Below, in pieces: positions 11,514-22,215 of a stretch of 64,000 bases of DNA. A program made the translations under genes and the position numbers. The stretch is from Rhabdophis nuchalis (lineage: Eukaryota > Chordata > Lepidosauria > Squamata > Natricidae): NCBI GenBank assembly GCA_039707465.1, contig CM077658.1, positions 12,088,574-12,152,573 on the forward strand, read 5' to 3'. Under the pieces are notes generated by a model that was not told the DNA's origin, did not search any database, and saw nothing but the letters and a program-made list of their open reading frames with translations. Positions within the stretch are counted from its first letter, which is position 1. Each line of letters starts with the position of its first letter.

Positions 11514-12529
11514 GCAGTCTACATCTTTTGTAGTCTTTTTTCATTCATCCTCTTCACTTCCACCCTACCCAACGTTTTCACCCATTTGTTTCCGATATTT
11601 CCTTCCTAAGCATTAATTTTAACTGAGTTAAAATAATCAGCTCTACTTTCAGCTTAAAAAAAAAAAAAAAGATTGTCCGAACATAGATTTAGCAGGTTGG
11701 GAATTACTGTTTTGATTGCACTGGTGATGGTATCAACCCAGCCATGGGAAACCGGTTATTTGCAAACTTAACTATAGTTATTAAGTAATCTTGTTCCTTG
11801 GTCTCCACTTATCAGATTTTCTATCTTTTTTTTTTTTGTGAAAAGGTGGCCTCAGTTAACGAAGATAATGAACTGTAATGTTTTCTTAATGTACAATTCC
11901 TCTCTCTTTTCTCTCGCTCTTTATCATCACAACCCTCTAAGCTCCTAACACATCGTGGTCATCAGTGTTCTCTCAAATACATTGAAACATAATACATGCT
12001 TAATTGTACAATGCACCTAGTCTTTGAAGCAAATACGCATTTGCCAAAGCTCTCATTATAACAGATGCCCTCTGTAATTGGAGGGATATTTTCCAAAAAT
12101 TAGCTGGAAATCAGTTTAATTAAAGTTCGTAAATTACTGTTGAAGTCACAATCCTGCCACAGTGTAATTGACACTGAATGATTAAATTTGCCATATTGAG
12201 CTCACAATATACAGCATGTGTCACTCTTGGGGAAAAAAAGTATTTATAATACATGAAAAGAGATACTCTCAGATGATTTAAAATACAACATTCTTCTTTT
12301 TCACTTGAGTAGACTTTTGGGGGGGAAATCGGGTTAGAAGATGATGCCATGTACCTTAAAATGAAGGGATGGTGATCTTTTTGGAGGCAAGGACACCATT
12401 AGGCTTGGGCGGAGGTGGCCATAGTCAGAACAAAATTCAGTAGTTGATTTAATTTATTTAAATTTGTTTACTTAGCATTATGCTTACTTAAATGGCAGGG
12501 GAAGGGATACTGAAGCAGATCAGTTAAAG
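11514..12529. other. Unique stretch
   Basis: AT-rich DNA with poly-A (11,656) and poly-T (11,826) runs. No gene or confident repeat. Confidence 0.45.
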
Positions 12530-12628
12530 CAGGGATGTCCAAACTTGGGAACTTTAAGCTATGCTGGCTGGGGAATTCTGGGAGTTGAAGTCCACAAGTC
12601 TTAAAGTTCCCAAGTTTGGACATCCCTC
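12530..12628. mobile_element. Palindromic hAT-type MITE with perfect 8-bp TSD
   Basis: A 99-bp foldback element begins CAGGGATGTCC and ends GGACATCCCTC. The core contains GGGAATTCTGGGAGTTGAAG. Flanks 12,522-12,529 and 12,629-12,636 are both AGTTAAAG. It is a shorter relative of the 2,022 element. Confidence 0.88.
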
Positions 12629-12837
12629 AGTTAAAGCATTGATTCATTTTGGATCCCAAAACGAGATTGTCAAAAAGAGCTGATTCCTTCAAAAAAAAAT
12701 ATATGGGGGATTCATAAGACTATTAGATCAATTTAGAAGTAATGGACTCAATTTTATTCAAAATAAGTATCCAATTTAGAAAGTCAATTTTATTCAGAAA
12801 GCAGGGTTGATTTAGGTGTAAAGCCACACCTTAGAGG

Positions 12838-13030
12838 TGATTGGCCCCTCCCCTAGGAAACAAAAGAGGAGCGAATGGGGAGGGGGCTTTTGTAGGAAAC
12901 AATTCATTCATTCAGTCTGGAAAGTTCTGTTTGTGATTATAAGAGACTCTATGCTAAGTTTTGTTTTGTTTGGAAACTAGTTTTTTGGCAGTGCTCTAAA
13001 CGAGATAAGGTGCGTGTAGATAAACATTCC
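12838..13030 (+). mobile_element. LTR-like retroelement segment
   Basis: It shares GTGATTGGCCCCTCCC, AAAAGAGGAGCGAATGG and TTTTGGCAGTG with the minus-strand segment at 8,700-8,985. The remainder is diverged. The class is inferred from promoter-like structure only. Confidence 0.4.
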
Positions 13031-13540
13031 CCCAAAAGGCTGTTTGCTAAAAAAACTTGCTGACTGTGAATGAAAGGAATTCACACTCATGTAAATAAAA
13101 GAAGAAGGGGCCAAGATTTTGCTTCTTGCTTTCTAAGGATGCCTGGATCAGAACAGAAACCAGATTGGTGTCAGAAAGTTTGTAGGCGTACATGAATGGT
13201 TCATGCCATTTGTACACTACTGAATTAACAGATGCGAAATCTTCTCCAACAATAGTGATGAAAAACATAAGAAATTGATCCCATCTGTGTGGAAATGCTA
13301 CAGATGAAATAGATAGGTATCTTTTGTTTTAAACTGAATCAAAATGATCAATATTTGATGGCTTGCATCAAATATCAATAGTTCAAATGTTTATCCATGT
13401 TCCTATACTATAGATTTTGAATTGGTTGGTTCTCCATGTGGCTACCGATAAGGAAAATGACTGAATTGTAATTGTGTTGGTCTAGACTAGCAACTGGAAC
13501 AGTGAGGATAAGGTCCCCTGTTCCAACTAACTTTTCAGGA
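13031..13540. other. Unique stretch
   Basis: No gene or confident repeat. Confidence 0.4.
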
Positions 13541-13544
13541 AACA

Positions 13545-13770
13545 GCATCATCATCTTCTTTTAACGACCCCATGATCCCTTGTGGGGTGGAATCTGGGCA
13601 ACTGAATGGAGCTAGCAGACTGTTGACTGGCTGGGTGCCCTTCCTGTTGCCAATGTGGAATTTTGTTCAGCAGATATATTCTCATTGTGCCCAGACAGAG
13701 AAATATCTGCCTCTACCTGGGATTGAACTCACAACCTCCTGATTGACAGGCGAGAGCTCCACCTCTGCAA
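13545..13770 (-). mobile_element. tRNA-headed SINE, tail type A
   Basis: Reading minus from 13,770, the head is GAGGTGGAGCTCTCGCCTG and the B-box-like stretch GTGAGTTCAATCCCAGG. The body ends GGGGTCGTTAAAAGAAG with GAT triplets. The head is the same as that of the SINE at 47,967, but the tail here is different and may be RTE/BovB-like. Non-coding and LINE-dependent. Confidence 0.65.
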
Positions 13771-13866
13771 AAAAATCAATCACTGTGTTTGTTCATAGCA
13801 TGAGCCCTAATATGGTATCTTCACTATGTTTTGAATTCAGTCAATAGTACTTTATTCCACAAAATT

Positions 13867-14102
13867 ATGGACATAAGAACATAAGAAGAGCCTTGCTGGA
13901 ACAGGCCACAGCCCATCCAGTCCAGCATTCTGTCTCCCACAGTGGCTCCCCATTTGCTTCAGGGTCTTCCCAAGCAGATGTCTTCACCTGCTTATGATTC
14001 CCTGCAAATGGCATTGAAAGATATCCTGCCTATCTCTCCAACCCGGAGGGTGTCCTTAGGCATCTATAATGATAGCCATGGATACCCTTGTTCTCCATGA
14101 AT
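13867..14102 (-). mobile_element. CR1-type 3' UTR repeat
   Basis: It begins ACATAAGAACATAAGAAGAG and continues with GCTGGAACAGGCCACAGCCC, CAGTCCAGCATTCTGTC and CCATGGATACCC...CTCCATGAAT. This layout is that of the amniote CR1 3' region read in antisense. The copy is moderately diverged. Confidence 0.65.
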
Positions 14103-14142
14103 AAAAAGTTCATAATGTAGTTTGTTTTTGATTGTCAACATC

Positions 14143-14335
14143 AGAGGTGGTATTTTGTCGGTTTGCACCAGTTTGACCAAACTGGTAGTGGTGGTGGTGG
14201 CGGCATGAGGCTCCTCTTACCCACCCTGTCGTCATCATGGACCTTCTGTGCATGCATAGAAAATTCTGTGCATGCTCAGACGTGCCCACTCCCAAACCGG
14301 TAGTGAAGATGAGGATTTTATACCTGGTCCACATG
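14143..14335. mobile_element. Possible degraded hAT-type element
   Basis: Starts CAGAGGTGGTATTTT and contains CGTGCCCACTCCCAAACCGG and TGTGCATGC repeats, similar in style to the better-preserved element at 26,091. No clean right terminus or duplication is visible. Confidence 0.35.
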
Positions 14336-14339
14336 CAGC

Positions 14340-15165
14340 TTTTGCGATGAATTCTTGGCAAATGGTAGTACTGGATTCCAGATGGAAATTTTAAAAATTG
14401 GGGGAGTGAAGCAGAGAGGGAGAGAACTTCCGTCTGCATTGCACTGAGAAAATTCTCCTCTTGAAAGATAGTAATTCTCTCTTTCTTTTATTCCGCCACC
14501 ACTACCGCTAAGAAGGAAAAAAAAGATAAGGATGAGTCATCATTTATTAAAATGAAATGCATTTTCCATTTGCTCACTTTCCACCTCAAAACATTTCTTT
14601 CTAATATTCTTCAGGCTAATTTGTCCAGTCTCATTAGATGATAATAAAATCTTGGCACCAGGCAGTGGGAAATGCTGGCATTATAGAGCTTCCCAGTGAC
14701 ATTAAGGTGAACATCTGTTGCAGCTCTTGAACATCATTTAGCATGCTTGCAAGTTATCTTTATGAGCTTGGGAATACAGGATAGAAGCTTGCATATGCTG
14801 TGCCAGATTCTGTTTTGCGTTAGAAGTGGCCCTGTCCACAGTAGGAATATATCTCTGATCAGGGACCAGGGCTTATTCTTCTGATGTTGAACTCATAATG
14901 ATGACCTTCAGAGCTTAGAAATGATTATGGTGGGATATGTTAGGACACACATAACAGAGGAAAGAAGAGAAGGAGAACTCAGAAGGACGCAGAATGATCA
15001 GTAAAGTTGAAAAACTGTGTTATTGAGATCTGGGCTTTCTACGCAGAAATGGTAAATATCCTAGCGAAAATAACATGAAATGCATTGCAAACCTTGGTTG
15101 TTTGAAACAATGCAGAACATGATTCCGCACACTTAAAGAAATGCTCATTACTATAGGGAAAAACG
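14340..15165. other. Unique stretch, candidate conserved non-coding DNA at 14,540-14,790
   Basis: No gene or repeat is recognised. The block 14,540-14,790 has balanced composition, no simple repeats and several ATTA/TTAA cores, which is the look of a conserved non-coding element. This is a guess that only alignment can test. Confidence 0.3.
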
Positions 15166-15171
15166 CAGTGG

Positions 15172-15500
15172 CTCAGTGGCTAAGACGCTGAGTTTGTCGA
15201 TGGAAAGGTCGGCAGTTTGAATCCCTAGAGCTGCCTAATGGAGTGAGCTCCCGTTACTTGTCCCAGCTTCTGCCAACCTAGCAGTTCGAAAGCATGCAAG
15301 TAGAGAAATAGGAATCGCCTTTGGTGGGAAGGTAAGAGCGTTCTGTGTGCCTTGTACATTTAGTCATGTCGGCCACATGATCACGGAGACATCTTTGGAC
15401 AGGGCTGGCTCTTCGACTTTGAAATGGAGACGAGCACCGCCCCCTAGAGTCAGGAACGACTAGCACTTATGTGCAAGGGGACCCCTTAACCTTTATTTAT
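15172..15500 (+). mobile_element. Sauria-type tRNA-derived SINE, nearly full length
   Basis: The head CAGTGGCTCAGTGGCTAAG is followed by a B-box region (GTTTGAATCCCTAG), the body CTTCTGCCAACCTAGCAG, AATAGGAATCGCCTTTGG and CCGGCCACATG-like text, and the BovB-like end GAGTCAGGAACGACTAGCAC. The order agrees with the copies at 32,737 and 42,236. It is one of the better-preserved SINEs here. Confidence 0.85.
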
Positions 15501-15512
15501 AGGAAAGAAAAA

Positions 15513-15600
15513 TATTTCTCAGACTTTGCAACTTTAGAGCTGGCTAGGGGATTCTGGGACTTGTAGTCCACACATCTTAAAGTTGAAAAAGGTTGAGGAA
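15513..15600. mobile_element. Degraded palindromic MITE
   Basis: ACTTTGCAACTTTAGAGCTG on the left and CTTAAAGTTGAAAAAGGTTG on the right preserve the arms of the 2,022/42,874 family around GGGGATTCTGGGACTTG. Terminal bases are lost, so no target duplication can be defined. Confidence 0.6.
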
Positions 15601-16304
15601 AACTGGAATAGAAGAAAAACTTAAAGAAGTTAATAACTGGCAGGAGTGTGGTTAGATTACATTGGTGCTTAATACAGCTATATTTATGCAGAGTAAAGTT
15701 TGTCTTTTTCATATTTACTGGGATTGTGCAAAGCTTAAACAGGGAGAGCTTATTTAAAGACGATTTGATTAAAACTCTTGACAATTTATAGGGTTTATTC
15801 ACGTGCGAAATTTGCTCCCATTCAGCGAATGAGATCAATTCAGAGCTTTAATTATATAATGAATTGAATATGTTTAATTCTCACCTGAAGGCGAGTGAAC
15901 AGGCTATTTTTAAACTGGTGGGAAATAGAACAGGGCAACATATATACTGTATCGGCACATGGTCATATTTCAAGGGACAAAAAATAATAATAATCTGAAA
16001 ACCAGGCACTTTCTCTGATACTATGAAATGTTCCCATTAATCTTTTGCAATGTTCTTTGTTAGGCTGACCTGGAGTCCTGTAACTTTTGCAGCTCCCAAT
16101 TGACCTTTGATAGGTATCTGAGTTTTCATCACACTGGTCACTGCAGGGAATAATTATACATATCATTATGATCTGTCCCTCTCAAAAGACCCTTTGGAAT
16201 GAGGTTTTTGGCTGTCCTGTCATATTTGATCCCATTGAATAAACCTCTGGAGGTTCTAGCCAAAGCAGAAAAGCCAAAAGTCACTTTTGCTAATGTGGTT
16301 TATA
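15601..16304. other. Unique stretch
   Basis: No gene or confident repeat. Confidence 0.4.
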
Positions 16305-16710
16305 CAAGGGTAGGCAGCTGGGTTGGGAGAACCTCTAGCTAAGATTCTGTGCAGTTTGGATAACCCCCCAAATCCCACTCATGGCTGGTCCTTCCCCCCT
16401 GCTCCTCCCAGGAGTCCCCACACGGCCCGTTGTGGATGCAGGTAAATGCAGGGCGTGCGCAGAGGCTTGGGAAGGGTGAAATGTGGGCTTACTGGAAGTT
16501 TGGGAAGGCCAGAAACAGGCCCATTTCCAGTCTCCAGAGGGCCTCTGGGGTGTGGGGAGGTCATTTTTGTGCTTCTGGAGGCTCGAGGAAAGCAAAAATA
16601 CCACCCCCAACCATAGTGCAGGAAGACAACTATGCTACTTCCAGCATGGCGATGCCCAGCCAGCAGCCAGGTAGAGAACCCCTTGCTAAAATTTTGGAAC
16701 CTCACCCCTG
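16305..16710. mobile_element. Possible hAT-type element, diverged
   Basis: The right end GGAACCTCACCCCTG has the form of a hAT terminus and is followed by TTTATATA; the left side has TTTATACA next to AGGGTAGG. The interior is GC-rich, with CCATTTCCAGTCTCC and ACTTCCAGCATGGCGATG blocks. Termini are imperfect. The overlapping frames on both strands here are chance products of low stop density. Confidence 0.4.
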
Positions 16711-17059
16711 TTTATATACCAGGATTTGTGCTTTTGTTAGGAAGAGAGTAGGACTACGATGATTTAACAGTCAAGCATAGCTAAATAAGGGGAATAAGCG
16801 GCTGAACCAGCCATTGCGTTCTTCTCCCATCGTCCACCAAAGGCAAGAGAAAATGTATAATCCTCTAGTATTGTTCACATAAATATTATAAAAATTGTAC
16901 ATAAACCATCTTAGTTGATTCTTTTTTTCCCCCCAACTCTTTCCTTCATGCTGGGCAATACATTCATTCTACTGTTGTCTGTATCAAATTTCTTCTTCTT
17001 CTTTTTTCCCCCCTCTCTTCCCAATCCAATTTTTGTGCACACATTTTTCTAGATCTGCA

Positions 17060-17312
17060 ATTGTGGTGGAAAACAGGCTGGATTCCCAGGAGAGAAGGGC
17101 TGCATTCCAGAGGGCAAAGAGACAGGAAAGTTTAAACAATTTGGCTGGAAGAAAGAGAGTTAAGACATCTCTTCCCTAGCAATTCTCAGAGTGTATCTTT
17201 AATGATCCAAGTAGTTGCTTTACTTTGGCAAGATTTCTGTCTACAGGAGAGGAACAATAAAGGAAACGGCTGAGATGTAACTCTACGTATCTTTCTTGCT
17301 TCTTGGAGCCTG
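17060..17312 (+). mobile_element. LTR-like repeat, also present around 43.05-43.48 kb
   Basis: GGATTCCCAGGAGAGAAGGG, GCTGCATTCCAGAGGGCAAA, GCAAGATTTCTGTCTACAGG, an AATAAAGGAAAC polyadenylation-like stretch and CTTTCTTGCTTCTTGGAGCC recur in order at 43,046-43,477. The AATAAA followed by a short U5-like end suggests an LTR. No partner, clean border or target duplication is visible. Confidence 0.45.
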
Positions 17313-17346
17313 ACACATGTCCAGCATTTCTTATTTATCTTCCACT

Positions 17347-17362
17347 CCCCCCCCCCCCCCCC
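17347..17362. repeat. Poly-C run (16 C)
   Basis: Sixteen uninterrupted C on the plus strand. Unstable homopolymer whose length in the assembly may be unreliable. Confidence 0.9.
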
Positions 17363-17459
17363 ATCCTCTGATTAGACACTGCAGCAAGCAAGAAAAAATC
17401 CCAGAAGACGACAAACTCCAGTGTGGTTGCATTCACATATACGCAAGTCTCATTTTGAA

Positions 17460-18171
17460 ATATTTTATTTATTTATTTTATTTTATCAAATTTATACCCC
17501 GCCCTTCTCCTTGTTAGGACCCAGGGCGGTGCACAGGCATTATATAAAACCATAAATACAATATACATCAATTAAAAATATATTAAATTAATTAACCCGT
17601 GCTAAAACCCATTATTAAAACCGTAACCAAATTATAATTTATATATAAAAGTCAGAAGCGGGGGGCTATCCTAGGCCGGCTTGTTGGAATAAGTACGTCT
17701 TAAGATGTTGGCGGAAGAGGCGGAGGTCCAAGGTAGTGCGAAGGTCGGGGGGTAGGTCGTTCCAGAGGGCCAGGCCCGCCACAGAGAAGGCTCTTCCCCT
17801 GGGTGTCGCCAGCCGGCATTGCCCAGCCGACGGCACCCGGAGAAGGCCCGCTTTGTGGGAGCGGACTGGACGAAGGGATGTATGGGGCAGGAGGCGGTCT
17901 CGTATATAGCTAGGCCCCGAGCCATGGAGCGATTTAAAGATGGTAGTCAACACCTTGAAGCGCACTCGAAAGGCCACAGGCAGCCAGTGCAGCTCGCGCA
18001 GGAGAGGTGTTACGTGGGCTTGCCTTGAGGCACCCATAACCACCCGCACGGCCGCATTCTGCACTAACTGTAGCTTTCGAGTGCACCTCAAGGGGAGCCC
18101 CATGTAGAGAGTGTTACAGTAATCCAGCCGAGATGTCACAAGCGCTTGAGTGACTGTGCGAAGGGCCACTC
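17460..18171 (-). pseudogene. L2-like LINE, longest ORF2 C-terminal fragment, (AAAT)n tail
   Basis: Reading minus from 18,169, an uninterrupted 167-codon frame includes SRLDYCNTLYMGLPLRC, LQLVQNAAVR, LLRELHWLPV, PSYIRD, a SAGQCRLATPRGRAFSV segment and WNDLPPDLRTT, ending AGLG at 17,666. This is the C-terminal domain after the reverse transcriptase. The polymerase and endonuclease are absent through 5' truncation. The 3' UTR contains CACCGCCCTGGGTCC and ends in ATTT units near 17,460-17,490. The intact frame shows it is fairly young. It is a SAGQCR-subfamily member with an AAAT-type tail. Confidence 0.85.
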
Positions 18172-18337
18172 AAATTAAGCTTTTAAGTTCAAAGTCCACT
18201 GCTGTGCATAGGGCAGCTCACAAAATTATCGAGCAAGACAATCTGGGGGCCCTTCTGGTTGAAGAGCAGGTGGTAGCCATGGCTAAGAGTGTCTTTGTAC
18301 ACCTTGGGGGGAGTGCACCTTGTATTCAATTCAATAT

Positions 18338-18528
18338 GTATTAAGATGCTGGCAGAAGGAGCGGAGGTCCATGATCGTTCTAAGTTCGGGGGGTAGGTCG
18401 TTCCAGAGGGCCGGGCCCGCCGCAGAGAAGGCTCTTCCCCTGGGTGTCGCCAGCCGGCATTGCCCAGCCGACGGCACCTGGAGAAGGCCCGCTCTGTGGG
18501 AGCGGACCGGATGAAGGGATATAGCAGG
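18338..18528 (-). pseudogene. Internal L2-like ORF2 fragment without tail
   Basis: Reading minus, it covers SLHPVRSHRAGLLQVPSAG through WNDLPPELRTI and LNTY, the same segment found in the 17.5-18.2 kb copy 170 bp away. Both 5' and 3' parts are missing, so this is not a simple truncated insertion. A local duplication or deletion must have taken the tail. Confidence 0.8.
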
Positions 18529-18537
18529 TTTTAGAAG

Positions 18538-18745
18538 GGCGCCGTGGCTCAATGGCTAAGACGCTGAGCTTGTCAATCAGAAAGGTCGGCAGTTTGGTGG
18601 TTCGAATCCCTAGCACCACCTAATGGGGTGCTTACTTGTCCCAGCTGCTGCCAACCTAGCACTTCGAAAGCATGTAAAAAAAAAATGCAAGTAGAAAAAT
18701 AGAGACCACCTTTGGTGGGAAGGAAACAGTGCTCCATGTGCCCTC
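18538..18745 (+). mobile_element. Sauria-type SINE, 3' truncated
   Basis: Well-preserved head GCCGTGGCTCAATGGCTAAG, B-box GTTCGAATCCCTAG and body GCTGCCAACCTAGC, then AATAGAGACCACCTTTGG. The BovB-like 3' end is missing after about 18,745. It starts where the L2 fragment ends. Confidence 0.85.
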
Positions 18746-19456
18746 TGTTGTTTTTTTTAAAGAAAGTCTGTGAAGCCAGATGTAGTTTTGAAAGTAAATA
18801 TCATTTGGAACGGCACCATTTTGCTGTGCAATATGCTCCCTTGCTATTTAAATCAAAGAAACAAATAAATATATTTCAATTGATCATGGAGCTTAGAAGA
18901 CATCAAGGGCTTCTTCTTAAAAGAGACTTTTAGGTAGGGCAGTTAAATTTCTATTTATCTACTAAACTTACTTTGAGTTTAACCTGTGATTAGCACAAGG
19001 GTTGTTGCCTTGTGGTGGTGGTGGGGGAGAAAAGTCCCCCAAATTTAAAGGTTAAAGAGGAATGATAAATTGTAAAATATGAAATGATGAAGTATTATTC
19101 TATTGAACACGACTCAATTATTTTATTTTATTTTTAAAAAGCATAGTTTGTTCTGCTCCCACCCTCAGCTTATATTAAAAGGCATAGTTATGTATCATTC
19201 ACAGTTTAAGAGGGTGTTAATAGACATTTGAAGACTCTGTCATGTTAGAAAATAGAAGATATAAATTGCCTTGTAATTAATATACTCTGTTTGACTGCAG
19301 CTCTCTTGAGGCATTAAAATTAAAATGAAATGAATATATAAGCGGGGCTAGGCTGCATAGGTCATTTCCAACATTTGTGTATGTGACATAATAACTCTTC
19401 CATTCAGATTCCAGACATTATGTGGGTGCGAACCAATTTCATTGTAATTGACCTTT
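18746..19456. other. Unique stretch
   Basis: AT-rich, no gene or confident repeat. Confidence 0.4.
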
Positions 19457-19988
19457 CAGGTGCGTTACAAGGTATTGATGACCATCTTCAAGGTGCTCCA
19501 TGGCACGGGGCCTAGTTACCTGCGAGACAGTCTGCTGCCCCATACGTCCCTACGACCGATTTGCTACCACAGAGAGGGTCTTCTCCGGGTGCCGTCGGCC
19601 GGGCAATGCCGGTTGGCGACGCCCAGGGGAAGGGCCTTCTCTGTGGTGGGCCCAACCCTCTGGAATGACCTACCTCCCGAACTCCGTGTCACCTCGGACC
19701 TCCGCCTGTTCCGCCAGCGCTTAAAAATGCATTTTTTTCATCTAGCCGGCCTGGCATGAACTACCCAATACCGAACTGACTATTAGCTGATCAAAGTTTT
19801 ATTTTGGGGGGTTTTAATTATGTTTTAGCGCAGGGTTGGGTTTAATATAGTTTTTAAGAGTTTTTGTATTCTTGTATATTTGTATATTTGTATTTTTTAA
19901 TTTTCCTGTGCGTCGCCCCTGGTCCCTCTGTGGGAGATGGGTGCGGGATATAAATATGATAAATAAATAAAATAAATAAATAAATAAT
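19457..19988 (+). pseudogene. L2-like LINE 3' end with (AAATA)n tail
   Basis: The frame 19,448-19,759 encodes FQVRYKVLMTIFKVLHGTG, PSYLRD, the SAGQCRLATPRGRAFSV segment, WNDLPPELRV and a final LAGLA. It then has a 3' UTR with GTCGCCCCTGGTCCC and a tail of AAATA/AAAT units to about 19,988. It is 5' truncated and without polymerase. It belongs to the SAGQCR subfamily. Confidence 0.85.
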
Positions 19989-20004
19989 TTTAGTACAATG
20001 ACAA

Positions 20005-20052
<48 letters not shown>
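20005..20052. repeat. (GAT)n microsatellite
   Basis: About 15 GAT triplets, close behind the tail of the preceding L2 element but separated from it by unique bases. Confidence 0.95.
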
Positions 20053-20053
<1 letters not shown>

Positions 20054-20059
20054 ATTATT

Positions 20060-20908
20060 GCTTTAGGTTGATGTGTGTATGTTTGGGTGTGTGTGTTTGT
20101 TTGTTACTTTTGGTGGGGAGTTTCATCCCTTAAAACCCACAACCTGAGGATTTGGTTGGAAATTAGATTTCATTATAGTGGGCTTCATTGAACTTCCTTC
20201 ATCTTTAGCTATTTATTTTATGTTTTGTTTTATTTGTTAATAGATTACCCTGCTGCTTATTGAGTGTTCAAAGTGAAATGTGGCTCACCCTAAACCACCC
20301 TGATTTTCCAATTAGGCATCTTCAATTGAGCAGTGGAACATCTCTGAATGACTCAGGCAGTCCTTGTCTTCCAATCTTCATGTTGTACAAAATATATAAT
20401 CTACTATCTTTGTATTTCACATAAGGATACAGAAGAAGCAAGCATTTTACTACGGCGAGGATAGGCTTTTTAGAAGTACAATGCTCTTCGGTTTGAAAGA
20501 GTTCAGGGAGGAAATGGGGAAGAAAAGACTCATTAATTGAGATTTTCAAAAGGTCATGTCAAGGAAGAGTTTAATCCCAGTAATTTTAAATTTTGAAAAG
20601 GAAATTGATGAAAGCATAATTGGCTAAGTGTCAACCCCCCCACCCCCACCCCCAAAAAAACCCGTGTCGTTTTAGTGTGTTTTTTTGGAGCAATGACATT
20701 TGATTTTAATGTTTTAGACTTGTTTTTATGTTATTTATGGTACATTTTAGATTTGTAACCTAAGTGTTTTCTTTAAAAAAAATATATATATATGTATTAT
20801 CTCTTCTCTCTCACACACATATTTCCATATCTGTCTGTCTGTTTATCTCCACTATCTGTCTGCCTATCTATCCATATTTTTATGCTTGAGCTTGCTGGAA
20901 AACATCCT
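20060..20908. other. Unique stretch with simple sequence
   Basis: Contains GT-rich text (20,075-20,105), a C-rich stretch (20,636-20,656) and (TA)n with CTGTCTGT-type repeats (20,785-20,875). No gene. Confidence 0.45.
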
Positions 20909-20918
20909 AGAACAGCTT

Positions 20919-21162
20919 GTTGTTGTTAGTTGCAAAGTTGTGTCCGATCCATCGCGACCCCATGGACAATGTTCCTCCAGGCCTTCCTGTCCTCTACCAT
21001 CCTCTGGACGCCATTGAAGCTCACGCCTGCTGCTTCGGTGACTCCATCCCGCAACCTCATTCTCTGTCGTCCCCTTCTTCTTTTGCCCTCCATCGTTCCC
21101 AGCATTAGGGTCTTCTCCAGGGAGTCCTTCCTTCTCTTTAAATGGCCAAAGTATTTGACCAA
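20919..21162 (-). pseudogene. BovB (RTE) LINE, 5'-truncated, with 10-bp TSD
   Basis: Reading minus, a frame encodes the BovB ORF2 end: GKRRRGRQRMRLRDGVTEAA followed by DRKAWRNIVHGVAMDRTQL, the well-known WR..VHGVA..RT hallmark. On the plus strand this appears as GTGTCCGATCCATCGCGACC and TCTGTCGTCCCCTTC. The direct repeat AGAACAGCTT lies at 20,909-20,918 and 21,163-21,172, marking an intact target-site duplication. All of the endonuclease and polymerase is missing. BovB-type LINEs are thought to mobilise Sauria-type SINEs. Confidence 0.9.
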
Positions 21163-21237
21163 AGAACAGCTTACAAAAAGGAGGTAGCTCCAATCTTGGG
21201 AATACAAGGACATACAAGAAAAACAGGTCATGCAGAA

Positions 21238-21479
21238 CAGGGGTCCCCAACCCCCGGGCCGTGGACCGGTGCCGGTCCGTGGCTTGGTAGGAACCGGGCC
21301 GCAGGGCCAGAGAGGAGGAGGAGGGAGGAGAGAGAGAAAGAGAAATAAAGAGAGAGAAAGAAAGAGAGAAAGAGGGAAAGAAAGGGAGAGAGAAAGAAAG
21401 AGAGAAAGAAAGGGAGAGAGAGAGAAAGAGGGAAAGAATGAAAAAGAGACAGAGAAAGTAAGAGAAAGAAAGAAAGAAA

Positions 21480-21539
<60 letters not shown>

Positions 21540-21709
21540 ACTTATGACCACAATTGAGCCCAAAAGTTTGGTTGTTAACCAAGGCCATTGTTAAGTGAGT
21601 TTCACATTTTCCAAGTTGGCCACGCCCACCCAGTCATTTTCAAGAAAGTCCGCAAAACTTTCTTGAAAATGAAACCGGTCCCTGGTGCAAAAAAGGTTGG
21701 GGACCCCTG
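21238..21709. mobile_element. hAT-type non-autonomous element with (GAAA)n core
   Basis: The 472-bp element starts CAGGGGTCCCCAACCCCCGG and ends AAGGTTGGGGACCCCTG. Flanking 8-mers ATGCAGAA (21,230-21,237) and ATGTAGAA (21,710-21,717) differ at one base, so this is a slightly aged hAT duplication. The interior holds a GC-rich left part (GGACCGGTGCCGGTCCGTGG), a long GAAA-type tract at 21,320-21,540, then TATGACCACAATTGAGCCCA. The last two parts recur in the element at 56,277. No transposase frame is present; the long Phe/Leu/Ser and Lys/Glu/Arg frames here are translated simple repeat. Confidence 0.88.
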
Positions 21710-21754
21710 ATGTAGAAGGAATAGTAGGAGAAGATAAAGCACAGCTCAAAGCTT

Positions 21755-22215
21755 GGGGGATCCTGCCCCATACTTCCTCACGGCCGATTCGCTCCCACAG
21801 AGAGGGTCTTCTCCGGGTGCCGTCCACTAGACTTTGTCAGCGGGCGACGCCCAGGGGAAGGGCGCTCTCTGTGGCGGGCCCTGCCCTCTGGAACGACCTC
21901 CCCCCCGATATTAGAACAACCATGGACCTCCGTTCCTTCCGTCTGAAATTGAAAACGCACTTTTTCTGCTTGGCCGGCCTAGGGTAGCCTCTCTTCTATA
22001 GTTTTATAGGGTTATATGATTTTAGTGTATTGGGGAATTTTAGCGCAGGGTTTGATGTTTAATTTGCTTTTATTGAATTATGTGTATTTCTATGTGTATT
22101 TATTGTTTTAACTTCCCTGTGCACCGCTCCGAGTCCCCTTGGGGAGAGGGAGCAGTCTAGAAATTAAATTATCTTATCTTATCTTATCTTATCTTATCTT
22201 ATCTTATCTTATCTT
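21755..22215 (+). pseudogene. L2-like LINE 3' end with (TTATC)n tail
   Basis: An ORF2 C-terminal fragment (ILPHTSSRPIRSHREGLL, the STRLCQ segment, GPALWNDLPPDIRTT, final LAGLG ending at 21,987) is followed by a 3' UTR with CACCGCTCCGAGTCCCCTTG. The tail is ten TTATC pentamers at about 22,167-22,214, unlike the TTA tails of its sisters. It is 5' truncated and begins only 45 bp after the hAT element. Confidence 0.85.

Noticed and set aside
20926..21588. 220-residue Phe/Ser/Leu-rich minus-strand frame
   Set aside because: Its first part is translated GAAA repeat inside a hAT element and its last part is the BovB ORF end; the fusion is accidental.
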